Positions 15,280 through 23,025 of a DNA stretch of 41,365 nucleotides are shown here, one piece after another (position 1 is the first letter of the stretch; every line of letters begins with the position of its first letter). This stretch comes from Pseudovibrio ascidiaceicola (GTDB lineage Bacteria; Pseudomonadota; Alphaproteobacteria; Rhizobiales; Stappiaceae). Below the pieces are notes generated by a model that was not told the origin of the DNA, did not search any database, and was given only the letters and a program-made list of their open reading frames with translations. The position numbers were made by a program, and so were the translations under genes. The DNA lies in NCBI RefSeq assembly GCF_900114245.1, contig NZ_FOSK01000023.1, positions 1 to 41,365 of the forward strand, given 5' to 3'.

Positions 15280-16167
15280 ATGCGGCGTCTTTTTCAAAGA
15301 ATGCGTACACCTTTGAGGGGTTTTTCTTGCACTCTTGCTATTGTCTGGGGACTGCCATCTGCTGCGGTCTCTGGAGAGCTGATGGACACTGTCACTCGTC
15401 TGGAGAGTGAGGTTGGTGGCCGAATTGGGGTTGTGTTGCAGCACACTGGATCCGAGTGGGGGATTGAACACCGGGAGGATGAGCGCTTTCCCCTGGCCAG
15501 CACGTTCAAGGCACTGCTCTGCGGGGCTGTTTTAAGCCGTGTTGATCGCGGTGAAGAGAGCCTTGATGATCTTGTCACTTACAAAGCAACCGAGCTCGTC
15601 TCTTATTCTCCTGTCACCAAGAACCATGTGGCTTCAGGAATGAGTGTTGGCCAGCTGTGTGAAGCGACGGTCACCATGAGCGATAACACTGCTGCAAACT
15701 TGCTTCTGAAACGTGTTGATGGGCCGGAGGGGTTGACCAGATTCTTACGTGGGCTTGGTGATCGCGTGACGCGTCTGGACCGGAATGAGCCAGCGCTGAA
15801 TGAAGCCAAGCACGGAGATTCCCGTGATACCACCACACCTTCTGCGGTGCTGAAGACTTTGGACAGGCTGCTGTTTGAGGATGTGTTGCTCCCGTCTTCC
15901 CGCGCACAGCTGCAGCAGTGGATGGTGGATGACAAGGTTGCGGATGAGTTGATTCGAAAGCACCTGCCGAAGGGCTGGCGCATTGCAGACAAGAGCGGTG
16001 GAGGTCAGAATGGTTCGCGTGGGATTATCAGTGTTATCTGGCCGGACACTGGCGCGCCTTATCTTGCCGCGGTTTACATGATGGGCAGTGATGCGAGTTT
16101 TAAGCAGCGCAATGCGGTAATCGCTGAGATTGGTAAGGCGATGATTGAGGAGATCAAGCAGCGTTGA
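15280..16167 (+). CDS. bla: Class A beta-lactamase
   Basis: Periplasmic serine hydrolase that opens the beta-lactam ring. The 295-residue precursor has a signal peptide (about 1-31). All class A motifs are present: active-site STFK (Ser74, Lys77; Ambler 70-73), SDN (134-136; Ambler 130-132), EPALN (Glu170; Ambler 166) and KSGG (238-241; Ambler 234-237). Cysteines in ALLCGAVL and QLCEATVT match the 77-123 disulfide pair of TEM-type enzymes. The start at 15280 follows AGGAG 15268-15272; a TTG two codons earlier is less likely. It is divergent from an AmpR-like regulator, so expression is probably inducible. The substrate profile cannot be inferred. Confidence 0.93.
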   Translation: MRRLFQRMRTPLRGFSCTLAIVWGLPSAAVSGELMDTVTRLESEVGGRIGVVLQHTGSEWGIEHREDERFPLASTFKALLCGAVLSRVDRGEESLDDLVTYKATELVSYSPVTKNHVASGMSVGQLCEATVTMSDNTAANLLLKRVDGPEGLTRFLRGLGDRVTRLDRNEPALNEAKHGDSRDTTTPSAVLKTLDRLLFEDVLLPSSRAQLQQWMVDDKVADELIRKHLPKGWRIADKSGGGQNGSRGIISVIWPDTGAPYLAAVYMMGSDASFKQRNAVIAEIGKAMIEEIKQR

Positions 16168-16193
16168 TCCACTGGTTGTCTGTTTTTGGTGAG

Positions 16194-16222
16194 AAACGGG
16201 GCATGATGTGATGCCCCGTTTT
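16194..16222. terminator. Bidirectional terminator between bla and sulfatase genes
   Basis: AAACGGGGCAT and ATGCCCCGTTT form a perfect 11-bp stem with a six-base loop, with T runs reading out on both strands. It serves the convergent beta-lactamase and sulfatase genes. Confidence 0.9.
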
Positions 16223-16226
16223 GGGT

Positions 16227-17741
16227 TCAGCGTTTCGGACCGTCTGTTGTGATCATCCAGTTGGACAGGGTCTTGTCCATGTTCTTCATACGGTGGCGGA
16301 GGAGTTCACGGGTCATACGGGCCAGTGTTTGAGCATGCTCCGGCTGTTCCGCGAGATTTTCCATTTCACCTTTGCCTTGTGCGTCAAACAGCATGGGGGG
16401 TAAATCGGCTGCAAATTCCACAAGTGTGAAACGCTCATCGCGTAAGATGCTCAGGCAGGAGTTGTCCAGTTTGGTACCTAACTGTTGCTGCCAGAGTGTT
16501 GGCTGCAGTGGATCTGCGAAGTCCAGCTCAGACATGGAGACAGTGCGCCAGTCCTCAGGTGTTTCGCCTTTAAGGAACGGGAGGAGGGATTTGCCGTCCA
16601 CTGAGCTTGGGACTTCCTGCCCGACCCATTCCAGAATGGTTGGCATAATATCGATGGACTCTGTGACCTGTGAGACCTGCGTTCCGCACTCTCCCTCTGG
16701 CATGCGGATGATGAGCGGGGTGTGGTAGGCCGCATCATAAACGGTCATTTTCCCCCAGCTGTGATGGTCGCCCAGCATCTCGCCATGGTCAGCTGTGATC
16801 ACCACCATGGTATCGTCGTACTGTCCTGTGTCTTTCAGAAACTGCACAACACGGCCTACATGGTGATCGACTTCTGTAGCCAGCCCCAAATAGATAGCGC
16901 GCAGGGTGCGGATGTTTTCGTCGGTTGGTTCCAGATCCGGGAAGCCTTCAACAAAGCTGGCTGCGCTGTTGTTCTGCATCACTGGAGCGAAAAACGGATG
17001 TTGGGCTTGCTCGTCTTCCATGCTTTCCAGCTGCTCTGGTTGCGGCAGGCTCTGCGGGTCGTACATGTCGTTATACGGGGCAGGGGCGACGAGCGGAGGG
17101 TGAGGCCGAATGTAAGTGAGGTGGGCGAACCAGTTTTGCTGGCTGTAGGCCGGCATGGTCTTCAGGAAGGCGTCTGTCAGAAATGCCGTATCGCTGTCCT
17201 TGGCTGCATAGAGCGCAGGATCATTGAGGCGTGGTGTTTTGCCTTCTGGTGAGACTGGTTTGTAGACGTCCCAGTACTTCTCAAATTTATAACCCTGATT
17301 CATGAGGTGGGATTGCCATGGATAAGACATATCCATGCGCATCTCCATCATCTCATGGAAGCCGTTCATTGGGTATTCGTAGGTTCTGACTGCTGGATCG
17401 TTTGGGTGGAAGGCACGGGGATCCTGTGAGGTGTCCGTGTATCCAAACAACATGGGCAGATAGCCTGCCTTGCGCATTTGCGTTGCGATGTTGGGCGTGT
17501 CGTGGCGCAGGGGCGTGCCATTGCGAACGGAGCGATGGTTCATGGCGTATTGCCCTGTCAGCAGTGATGCTCTGGACGGGCCGCAGGGATTGGTGACAGA
17601 GAAATGGCGCGTGAAGGTGACGCTCTCTTCCATGAACGCGCGTAGGTTTGGCAGGTCTACGTGTTTGCCAAGTTCACCGAACACACAATCCGCGCGCAGC
17701 TGGTCGATGATGATAAAAAGCACATTGCGTTTGTTTTGCAT
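16227..17741 (-). CDS. Sulfatase/phosphonate monoester hydrolase family enzyme
   Basis: Alkaline-phosphatase superfamily hydrolase that cleaves sulfate or phosphate/phosphonate esters. The 504-residue protein begins NVLFIIIDQLRAD (metal-binding Asp) and carries NPCGPSRASLLTGQYAMNHR at about 51-70, in which Cys53 would be converted to formylglycine. Downstream are YIRPHPPLVAPAPY, TADHGEMLGDHHSWGK (metal ligands) and ESIDIMPTILEW. Overall it resembles rhizobial phosphonate monoester hydrolase (about 514 residues) more than choline sulfatase. No signal peptide is visible, so it is probably cytoplasmic. It is divergent from a DeoR regulator 214 bases away. The true substrate is unknown. Confidence 0.87.
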   Translation of the reverse strand: MQNKRNVLFIIIDQLRADCVFGELGKHVDLPNLRAFMEESVTFTRHFSVTNPCGPSRASLLTGQYAMNHRSVRNGTPLRHDTPNIATQMRKAGYLPMLFGYTDTSQDPRAFHPNDPAVRTYEYPMNGFHEMMEMRMDMSYPWQSHLMNQGYKFEKYWDVYKPVSPEGKTPRLNDPALYAAKDSDTAFLTDAFLKTMPAYSQQNWFAHLTYIRPHPPLVAPAPYNDMYDPQSLPQPEQLESMEDEQAQHPFFAPVMQNNSAASFVEGFPDLEPTDENIRTLRAIYLGLATEVDHHVGRVVQFLKDTGQYDDTMVVITADHGEMLGDHHSWGKMTVYDAAYHTPLIIRMPEGECGTQVSQVTESIDIMPTILEWVGQEVPSSVDGKSLLPFLKGETPEDWRTVSMSELDFADPLQPTLWQQQLGTKLDNSCLSILRDERFTLVEFAADLPPMLFDAQGKGEMENLAEQPEHAQTLARMTRELLRHRMKNMDKTLSNWMITTDGPKR

Positions 17742-17955
17742 GTTCCTGATCCCCCAAAGCCACAGGTGTGGCGCAGTCCGACAGACCGTTACTCCGGCAA
17801 TATGAAAGAGAGATGTAACTGTGGTCGTTTGCCAGCAAATAATCCACAGCTACGCACAAAAACCAACATAATTCGACGTATGTGTTGGAATTTGACTGTA
17901 GTTGTGGAGTAAGGCAGTCGCATAACGTGATTATCAGCGCAAACGTGAGGGGCAG

Positions 17956-18729
17956 ATGTCTCATAGCCACCGCGAACTGGAACTTCTGGAAGTTTTGAAA
18001 CGGCTTGGCGGGTCAGCACGTAATGCTGATCTGGCAAAGGCGCTGGATGTTTCTGAAGAGACCGTACGACGGACTGTGAAGTCTTTGTCCATGACCTCTG
18101 AGGTTCAGCGGGTGCGCGGTGGGGCGTATCTGGCGAGCTCGCAAAACGACCCAAGCTTCTTTCGTCGGATTTCACAGCGTACAGATGAGAAACGGCTGAT
18201 CGCTTCTGTTGTGTGTGATGTGGTTGAAGATGGCATGACCGTCTATCTGGACGTCGGTTCAACCACTGCATATGTGGCGGAGGACTTGAGATTGCGGAAG
18301 AACCTGACGGTGGTCACAAACTCGATTGGAGTTGCGCAGACATTGGTGAATGTGAACGGCAACCGCGTGCATTTGCTTGGTGGTGAAATGCAGGTCAATG
18401 ATCGGGGAACCTTTGGTTACGACACCTATTGTCAGGTACAGCGGTTCGCGCTTGATATGGCCATCTTCAGCCTTGATGCAGTCTCTGCCAGCAAGGGGTT
18501 TCTCTATCAAAGCAGTGTTGAATCCCAACTGAGTGCAGCCATTGCAGAGAAAGCGGATCAAGTGCTGGTTGCGTTTGATCATGGCAAGCTGAGTGAGACA
18601 GCACCGTATATTGGACCAGATCCGCGGCAGGTGGATTATGTGGTGACCGACAGCCCGCTTGAAGAGCCGTTTGCGACTGCGTTTGCGGACTGGGGTATTC
18701 AATGCCTCATTGCCTCCCGAAAAAGCTGA
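17956..18729 (+). CDS. DeoR-family transcriptional regulator
   Basis: A 257-residue repressor-type regulator. The N-terminal DeoR helix-turn-helix (about 5-60) reads LLEVLKRLGGSARNADLAKA then LDVSEETVRRTVKSL. The C-terminal DeoR sensor domain (about 75-235) includes YLDVGSTTAYVAEDL and GTFGYDTYCQVQRF and would bind a phosphorylated metabolite. GAGGGG precedes the start. It is divergent from the sulfatase-like gene, which it probably regulates. Confidence 0.88.
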   Translation: MSHSHRELELLEVLKRLGGSARNADLAKALDVSEETVRRTVKSLSMTSEVQRVRGGAYLASSQNDPSFFRRISQRTDEKRLIASVVCDVVEDGMTVYLDVGSTTAYVAEDLRLRKNLTVVTNSIGVAQTLVNVNGNRVHLLGGEMQVNDRGTFGYDTYCQVQRFALDMAIFSLDAVSASKGFLYQSSVESQLSAAIAEKADQVLVAFDHGKLSETAPYIGPDPRQVDYVVTDSPLEEPFATAFADWGIQCLIASRKS

Positions 18730-18943
18730 GTTGAAACAAGACTACCCGCCTGTAGTTTGCTTAAAGCTGCACACAGGCAACCAGATGCAGAAATCGAAAA
18801 CCTTCGAAATTACGGCATTTTAAAAGATAGATAAAACAAGATGGAAGTCGGTTTTCTGGTGTTGCGAGGTCAGTCGCAGCTTGGATGATGGAGCTTTAAA
18901 AAAGCTGCCGGGCAGGCTTCCACACTACGAATGGTTTTGATTG

Positions 18944-19783
18944 ATGAGCCTATCCATCATAATGATAATCCTTGCGGCAGCACTGCTGCATGCGATCTGG
19001 AATGCGATTGTTAAAACAGCAGGTGACCGCACACTCACCCTCGGACTTGTGGCGTTCGGCCATGTGATCCCAGCGGGTGTGATGATCATGATCCTGCCTT
19101 TGCCAGCACCTGAGAGTTTTGGCTACGTGGCGCTCTCCACCTGCATTCACTTTGTCTACTATTACACGCTGGGGCAGGCATACCGTCATGGGGACCTGAG
19201 TGTGGTCTATCCCATTGCACGCGGTATTGTCCCGGCGCTGGTCTCCTTATGGGCGATGCTGTTTGTGGGCGAAGTGCTGCCGTTCTGGGCGTGGTTTGGC
19301 ATTGGCTTGATTGGGTTTGGTATTCAGATGTCCAGCTGGTCTGCCTTGCGGCAAGGTGTTGGTGGTGCGGCGCTTGGGTTTGCGGTTGCCACGGGTGTTT
19401 GTATCTCCGCTTACTCGCTGGTTGACGGTGTTGGTGTCCGGCTCTCCGGTAATACCTTGAGCTATTGGGCATGGGGTGCGTTTTTGCAGGTCTTTATCGC
19501 GGCATTCATTGGTGTGCGGCGGTGGTCTGTTTTGCCAAGCCTTTCCAAGAGAACATGGGCCCTGGGTCTCACGGGTGGTCTGGTTTCCATGATTGCTTAT
19601 GGTCTGGTGCTTTACGCCAAAAACTTTGCACCGCTGGGCGCTGTCTCAGCCTTGCGTGAAACCTCCGTCATCTTTGCCGCCTTAATCGGCTTTATCGTCC
19701 TGGGTGAAGGCAACTGGGTGCGCCGCATGCTGGCCGCTATATTCATGGTCGCTGGTGTTAGCTTCATTGGTATGAACGTCTGA
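18944..19783 (+). CDS. DMT-superfamily (EamA) permease
   Basis: A 279-residue protein with ten predicted membrane helices in two EamA halves. Features include LLHAIWNAIVK near the N-terminus, the PIARGIVPALVSLWAMLF pattern in the first half and SALRETSVIFAALIGFIVLG in the second. The start is at ATG 18944; TTG 18941 is three bases upstream. It lies 214 bases after the deoR-type gene on the same strand and may belong to the same function. The substrate is unknown. Confidence 0.87.
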   Translation: MSLSIIMIILAAALLHAIWNAIVKTAGDRTLTLGLVAFGHVIPAGVMIMILPLPAPESFGYVALSTCIHFVYYYTLGQAYRHGDLSVVYPIARGIVPALVSLWAMLFVGEVLPFWAWFGIGLIGFGIQMSSWSALRQGVGGAALGFAVATGVCISAYSLVDGVGVRLSGNTLSYWAWGAFLQVFIAAFIGVRRWSVLPSLSKRTWALGLTGGLVSMIAYGLVLYAKNFAPLGAVSALRETSVIFAALIGFIVLGEGNWVRRMLAAIFMVAGVSFIGMNV

Positions 19784-19987
19784 TTGCAGAGTTTATCCAA
19801 ACCTCGCCGTGTTCTTGATGTTCCGCGTTATCGTTCTTGCTCTGAATATGCTAGTTCATTTGAGAGCTAAGAAAAAACATCTAAGGGATTGCTTGTAGGA
19901 GGATATGAGCAATCCCGAGCGGTATTGGCCTGACAGGTTGATGCCCACTGATGGATGGTGTTGCGGGAACGTTTGCGAGGATAACCC

Positions 19988-20884
19988 ATGATCGACAAGC
20001 TGGAGATGTTTATTGCGTTGGCGCGTGAGAAGCATTTTGGGAAGGCGGCGGACGAGTGTGGTGTGACGCAACCGACGCTTTCGGCCAACATCAAGCATCT
20101 TGAAGAACAGCTTGGCGCTCTTTTGGTTCTGCGTGGCTCGCGTTTTCAGGGCCTGACGCCAGAAGGGGAGCGGGTGCTGGAATGGGCCCGCAAGCTTGTT
20201 GCTGATACGCGGACCATGAAGCAGGAGCTGAAGGCGGTCAGTGATGGTCAATCTGGGACGTTGCGGATTGCCTCCATTCCCACAGCTCTGACGTATGTTC
20301 CCGAACTCACCACATGCTTTAGCGAGGAAAACCCGGGCGTTGATTTTGCAGTGTTCTCGCGTCCGTCCTCTGAGATTCTGGCGCAGTTGGAAAATCTGGA
20401 AATTGATGTGGGGCTGACCTATCTGGACAACGAGCCTTTGGGGCGGGTTTTACAAATCCCGCTTTACCGGGAGCGTTACTGTTTTGTGGTGGCTGAAGGC
20501 GGACCGCTTTCTGGCCGTGAGAATGCCACGCTGGAGGATGTGAGCAGGGTTCCGCTGTGCTTGCTGACCAGTGACATGCAATGTCGGCGTATCATCAACA
20601 ATATCCTGCATGATGTTGATGTGGTGGCAAAGCCTGTACTGCAGTCAGATTCCATCATGTGCCTGCTGGCGCATGTGCGTACCGGGCGGTGGGGGACGAT
20701 TATCCCGCAGGCCGTGGCGCAGACAATTGCCTCTGATCATCTGGAGATCATCCCGATCTCTGATCCTTATGCCAGTATTATGGTTGGATTGATTGCGACG
20801 CAGCGTGAGCCTCGTGCGCCGCTTTTGGACATTTTTTTGAAGAGAATTACTAGAATATCGCAGGGCAAAGAGCTCTCTACGTGA
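19988..20884 (+). CDS. LysR-family regulator of the formate dehydrogenase operon
   Basis: A 298-residue protein with an N-terminal LysR helix-turn-helix (1-60: MFIALAREKHFGKAADECGV, TQPTLSANIKHLEEQLGALL) and an effector domain (about 90-290). GAGG at 19976-19979 supports the start. It sits 104 bases upstream of fdsG in the same direction; LysR genes beside fds operons are common, so control of formate dehydrogenase is likely. Confidence 0.88.
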   Translation: MIDKLEMFIALAREKHFGKAADECGVTQPTLSANIKHLEEQLGALLVLRGSRFQGLTPEGERVLEWARKLVADTRTMKQELKAVSDGQSGTLRIASIPTALTYVPELTTCFSEENPGVDFAVFSRPSSEILAQLENLEIDVGLTYLDNEPLGRVLQIPLYRERYCFVVAEGGPLSGRENATLEDVSRVPLCLLTSDMQCRRIINNILHDVDVVAKPVLQSDSIMCLLAHVRTGRWGTIIPQAVAQTIASDHLEIIPISDPYASIMVGLIATQREPRAPLLDIFLKRITRISQGKELST

Positions 20885-20988
20885 TTTCCTTGATAGGGAT
20901 GTGCAATCGCCCAACGGATATATCATATTGATTGCCTGCGACATATTGTGCCAACACGAAGCATTGACGTGCGAGGAGGGAGGATTTT

Positions 20989-21465
20989 ATGGCCTTGCAG
21001 ACGCAATCGCAGGATATAGAAAAAGAAACGGCCGCGATTATTGATGTCCACGAACATCAGGAAGGGCCGCTCCTGCCAATCCTGCACGATGTGCAGGGGA
21101 AATTTGGTTATGTTCCCGAGGATGCGCTTTTAAAGATCGCAGATCGGTTGAACCTGAGCCGTGCTGAAGTGCACGGCACAATGAGTTTTTACCCCGACTT
21201 TCGTACGGAACCTGCCGGACGCCATGTGTTGAAGGTTTGCCGTGCAGAAGCCTGCCAGTCGATGGGCGGCGAAAAGCTTGCAGATGACATTCAAAGAGAC
21301 CTTGGCATCAAATGGCACGAAACCACGCCTGATGGAAAGGTGACGCTGGAGCCGGTCTATTGCCTTGGCCTGTGCTCGTGTGCACCAGCTGCCATGATGG
21401 ATGGCAACCTGCATGGTCGCCTTGATGAAGATGCTGTACTGAAGCTTGTTGAGGAGGTGAAGTGA
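20989..21465 (+). CDS. fdsG: NAD-dependent formate dehydrogenase gamma subunit
   Basis: NuoE-like [2Fe-2S] subunit of the cytoplasmic, soluble FdsABG complex that oxidises formate to CO2 and reduces NAD+. In its 158 residues the cluster ligands are visible as CRAEACQSMGG and VYCLGLCSCAPAAM. MSFYPDFRTEP replaces the usual FYxxF of NuoE. A strong site (GGAGGGAGG) lies upstream. The stop overlaps the fdsB start. Confidence 0.93.
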   Translation: MALQTQSQDIEKETAAIIDVHEHQEGPLLPILHDVQGKFGYVPEDALLKIADRLNLSRAEVHGTMSFYPDFRTEPAGRHVLKVCRAEACQSMGGEKLADDIQRDLGIKWHETTPDGKVTLEPVYCLGLCSCAPAAMMDGNLHGRLDEDAVLKLVEEVK

Positions 21466-23021
21466 TGGGTGCTGTCCTTTATGTTCCTTGCGATGCTGCT
21501 GCTTTGGCGGTTGGCGCTGACCGCGTAGCTGAGACGCTTGCTGACGAATTGCGCGCTCGTGATGTTGAGGCGACAATTGTCCGCAACGGATCTCGCGGTA
21601 TGCACTGGCTGGAGCCGCTGGTTGAGATTGAAACCGAGCAGGGCCGGATAGCCTATGGTCCGGTGAAGCCATCTGATGTGGCAGGACTGCTGGATGCGGG
21701 CCTGCTGGATGGTGGTGACCATCCTTTGTGTCATGGCTTGACCGAAGAGATACCTTATCTAAAGCGACAGACGCGTTTGACGTTCTCACGCTGTGGCATC
21801 ACTGATCCGCTTTCTCTTGAACATTACGAGATGCATCACGGTTTTCTTGGCTTGAAGCGTGCGCTTGAGATGACGCCTGCGGAGATTGTGCAGGACGTGA
21901 CCGACAGTGGTCTGCGTGGCCGCGGTGGCGCTGGTTTTCCGACAGGCATCAAATGGAACACTGTGCTGAAGGCGCAAGGTGCGCAGAAATATATCGTTTG
22001 TAATGCCGATGAAGGGGACAGTGGTACGTTCTCTGACCGGATGATCATGGAGGGCGACCCGTTCGTTCTCATCGAAGGCATGACCATTGCGGGTATCGCG
22101 GTGGGCGCGACCAAGGGGTACATCTACACCCGCTCTGAATACCCGCATGCGGTTGCTATTATGCAGGACGCGATCAAGATTGCGCGCAAAGCCGGTATTC
22201 TTGGAGTTTCCGTGATGGGCTCTGATCACGCATTCGATATGGAAGTGCGTGAAGGGGCTGGTGCTTATGTGTGCGGTGAGGAAACCTCACTGCTCAACAG
22301 CCTTGAAGGCAAACGCGGTATCGTGCGAGCCAAGCCTCCACTTCCTGCGATTGAGGGCCTGTTTGGCTGCCCGACTGTGGTCAACAATGTGATGTCGCTG
22401 GCGTCTGTGCCGATCATCATGGATCGCGGTGCGCGGTTTTACCGAGATTATGGTGTTGGCTACTCCCACGGGACTATTCCGATCCAGCTGACTGGCAATA
22501 TCAAGAACAGCGGGTTGTTTGAGACGGCGTTCGGTCTGACGCTCAACGAGCTGATTTACGATATCGGCGGCGGCACCTTGAGTGGTCGTCCGGTGAAGGC
22601 TGTTCAGGTTGGTGGACCGCTGGGTGCATATTTCCCGCCATCTTTGTTTGACACGATCTTTGATTATGAGGCGTTTATTGAGCGTAATGGCATGATTGGC
22701 CATGCGGGGATCGTGGTGTTTGATGACACGGTCGATATGCTCAAGCAGGCACGCTTTGCCATGGAGTTCTGTGCGATTGAAAGCTGCGGCAAGTGTACGC
22801 CGTGCCGTATTGGGTCTGTGCGTGGTGTGGAAGTGCTGGACCGAATTGCCGAGGGGGATCAGCCGGAGCAGCAAGTGGAGTTGCTCACTGACCTTTGCGA
22901 TACGATGAAAATGGGCTCGCTGTGTGCTCTTGGCGGGTTTGCACCTTATCCTGTGATGAGTTCTCTGACGCATTTTCCGCAGGATTTTCATGTAAAGCCA
23001 TTAACAGACGCTGCGGAGTGA
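21465..23021 (+). CDS. fdsB: NAD-dependent formate dehydrogenase beta subunit
   Basis: NuoF-like diaphorase subunit carrying FMN, the NAD+ site and one [4Fe-4S] cluster. The 518-residue protein has a thioredoxin-like N-terminal stretch (about 1-90). It then has GRGGAGFPTGIKW (FMN/NAD+ site), CNADEGDSGTFSDR, EGAGAYVCGEETSLLNSLEG, and ESCGKCTPCRIG with a later Cys (GSLCALGG) as cluster ligands. The start at ATG 21465 overlaps the fdsG stop (TGATG), with GGAGGT six bases before. Confidence 0.94.
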   Translation: MGAVLYVPCDAAALAVGADRVAETLADELRARDVEATIVRNGSRGMHWLEPLVEIETEQGRIAYGPVKPSDVAGLLDAGLLDGGDHPLCHGLTEEIPYLKRQTRLTFSRCGITDPLSLEHYEMHHGFLGLKRALEMTPAEIVQDVTDSGLRGRGGAGFPTGIKWNTVLKAQGAQKYIVCNADEGDSGTFSDRMIMEGDPFVLIEGMTIAGIAVGATKGYIYTRSEYPHAVAIMQDAIKIARKAGILGVSVMGSDHAFDMEVREGAGAYVCGEETSLLNSLEGKRGIVRAKPPLPAIEGLFGCPTVVNNVMSLASVPIIMDRGARFYRDYGVGYSHGTIPIQLTGNIKNSGLFETAFGLTLNELIYDIGGGTLSGRPVKAVQVGGPLGAYFPPSLFDTIFDYEAFIERNGMIGHAGIVVFDDTVDMLKQARFAMEFCAIESCGKCTPCRIGSVRGVEVLDRIAEGDQPEQQVELLTDLCDTMKMGSLCALGGFAPYPVMSSLTHFPQDFHVKPLTDAAE

Positions 23022-23025
23022 ACCC

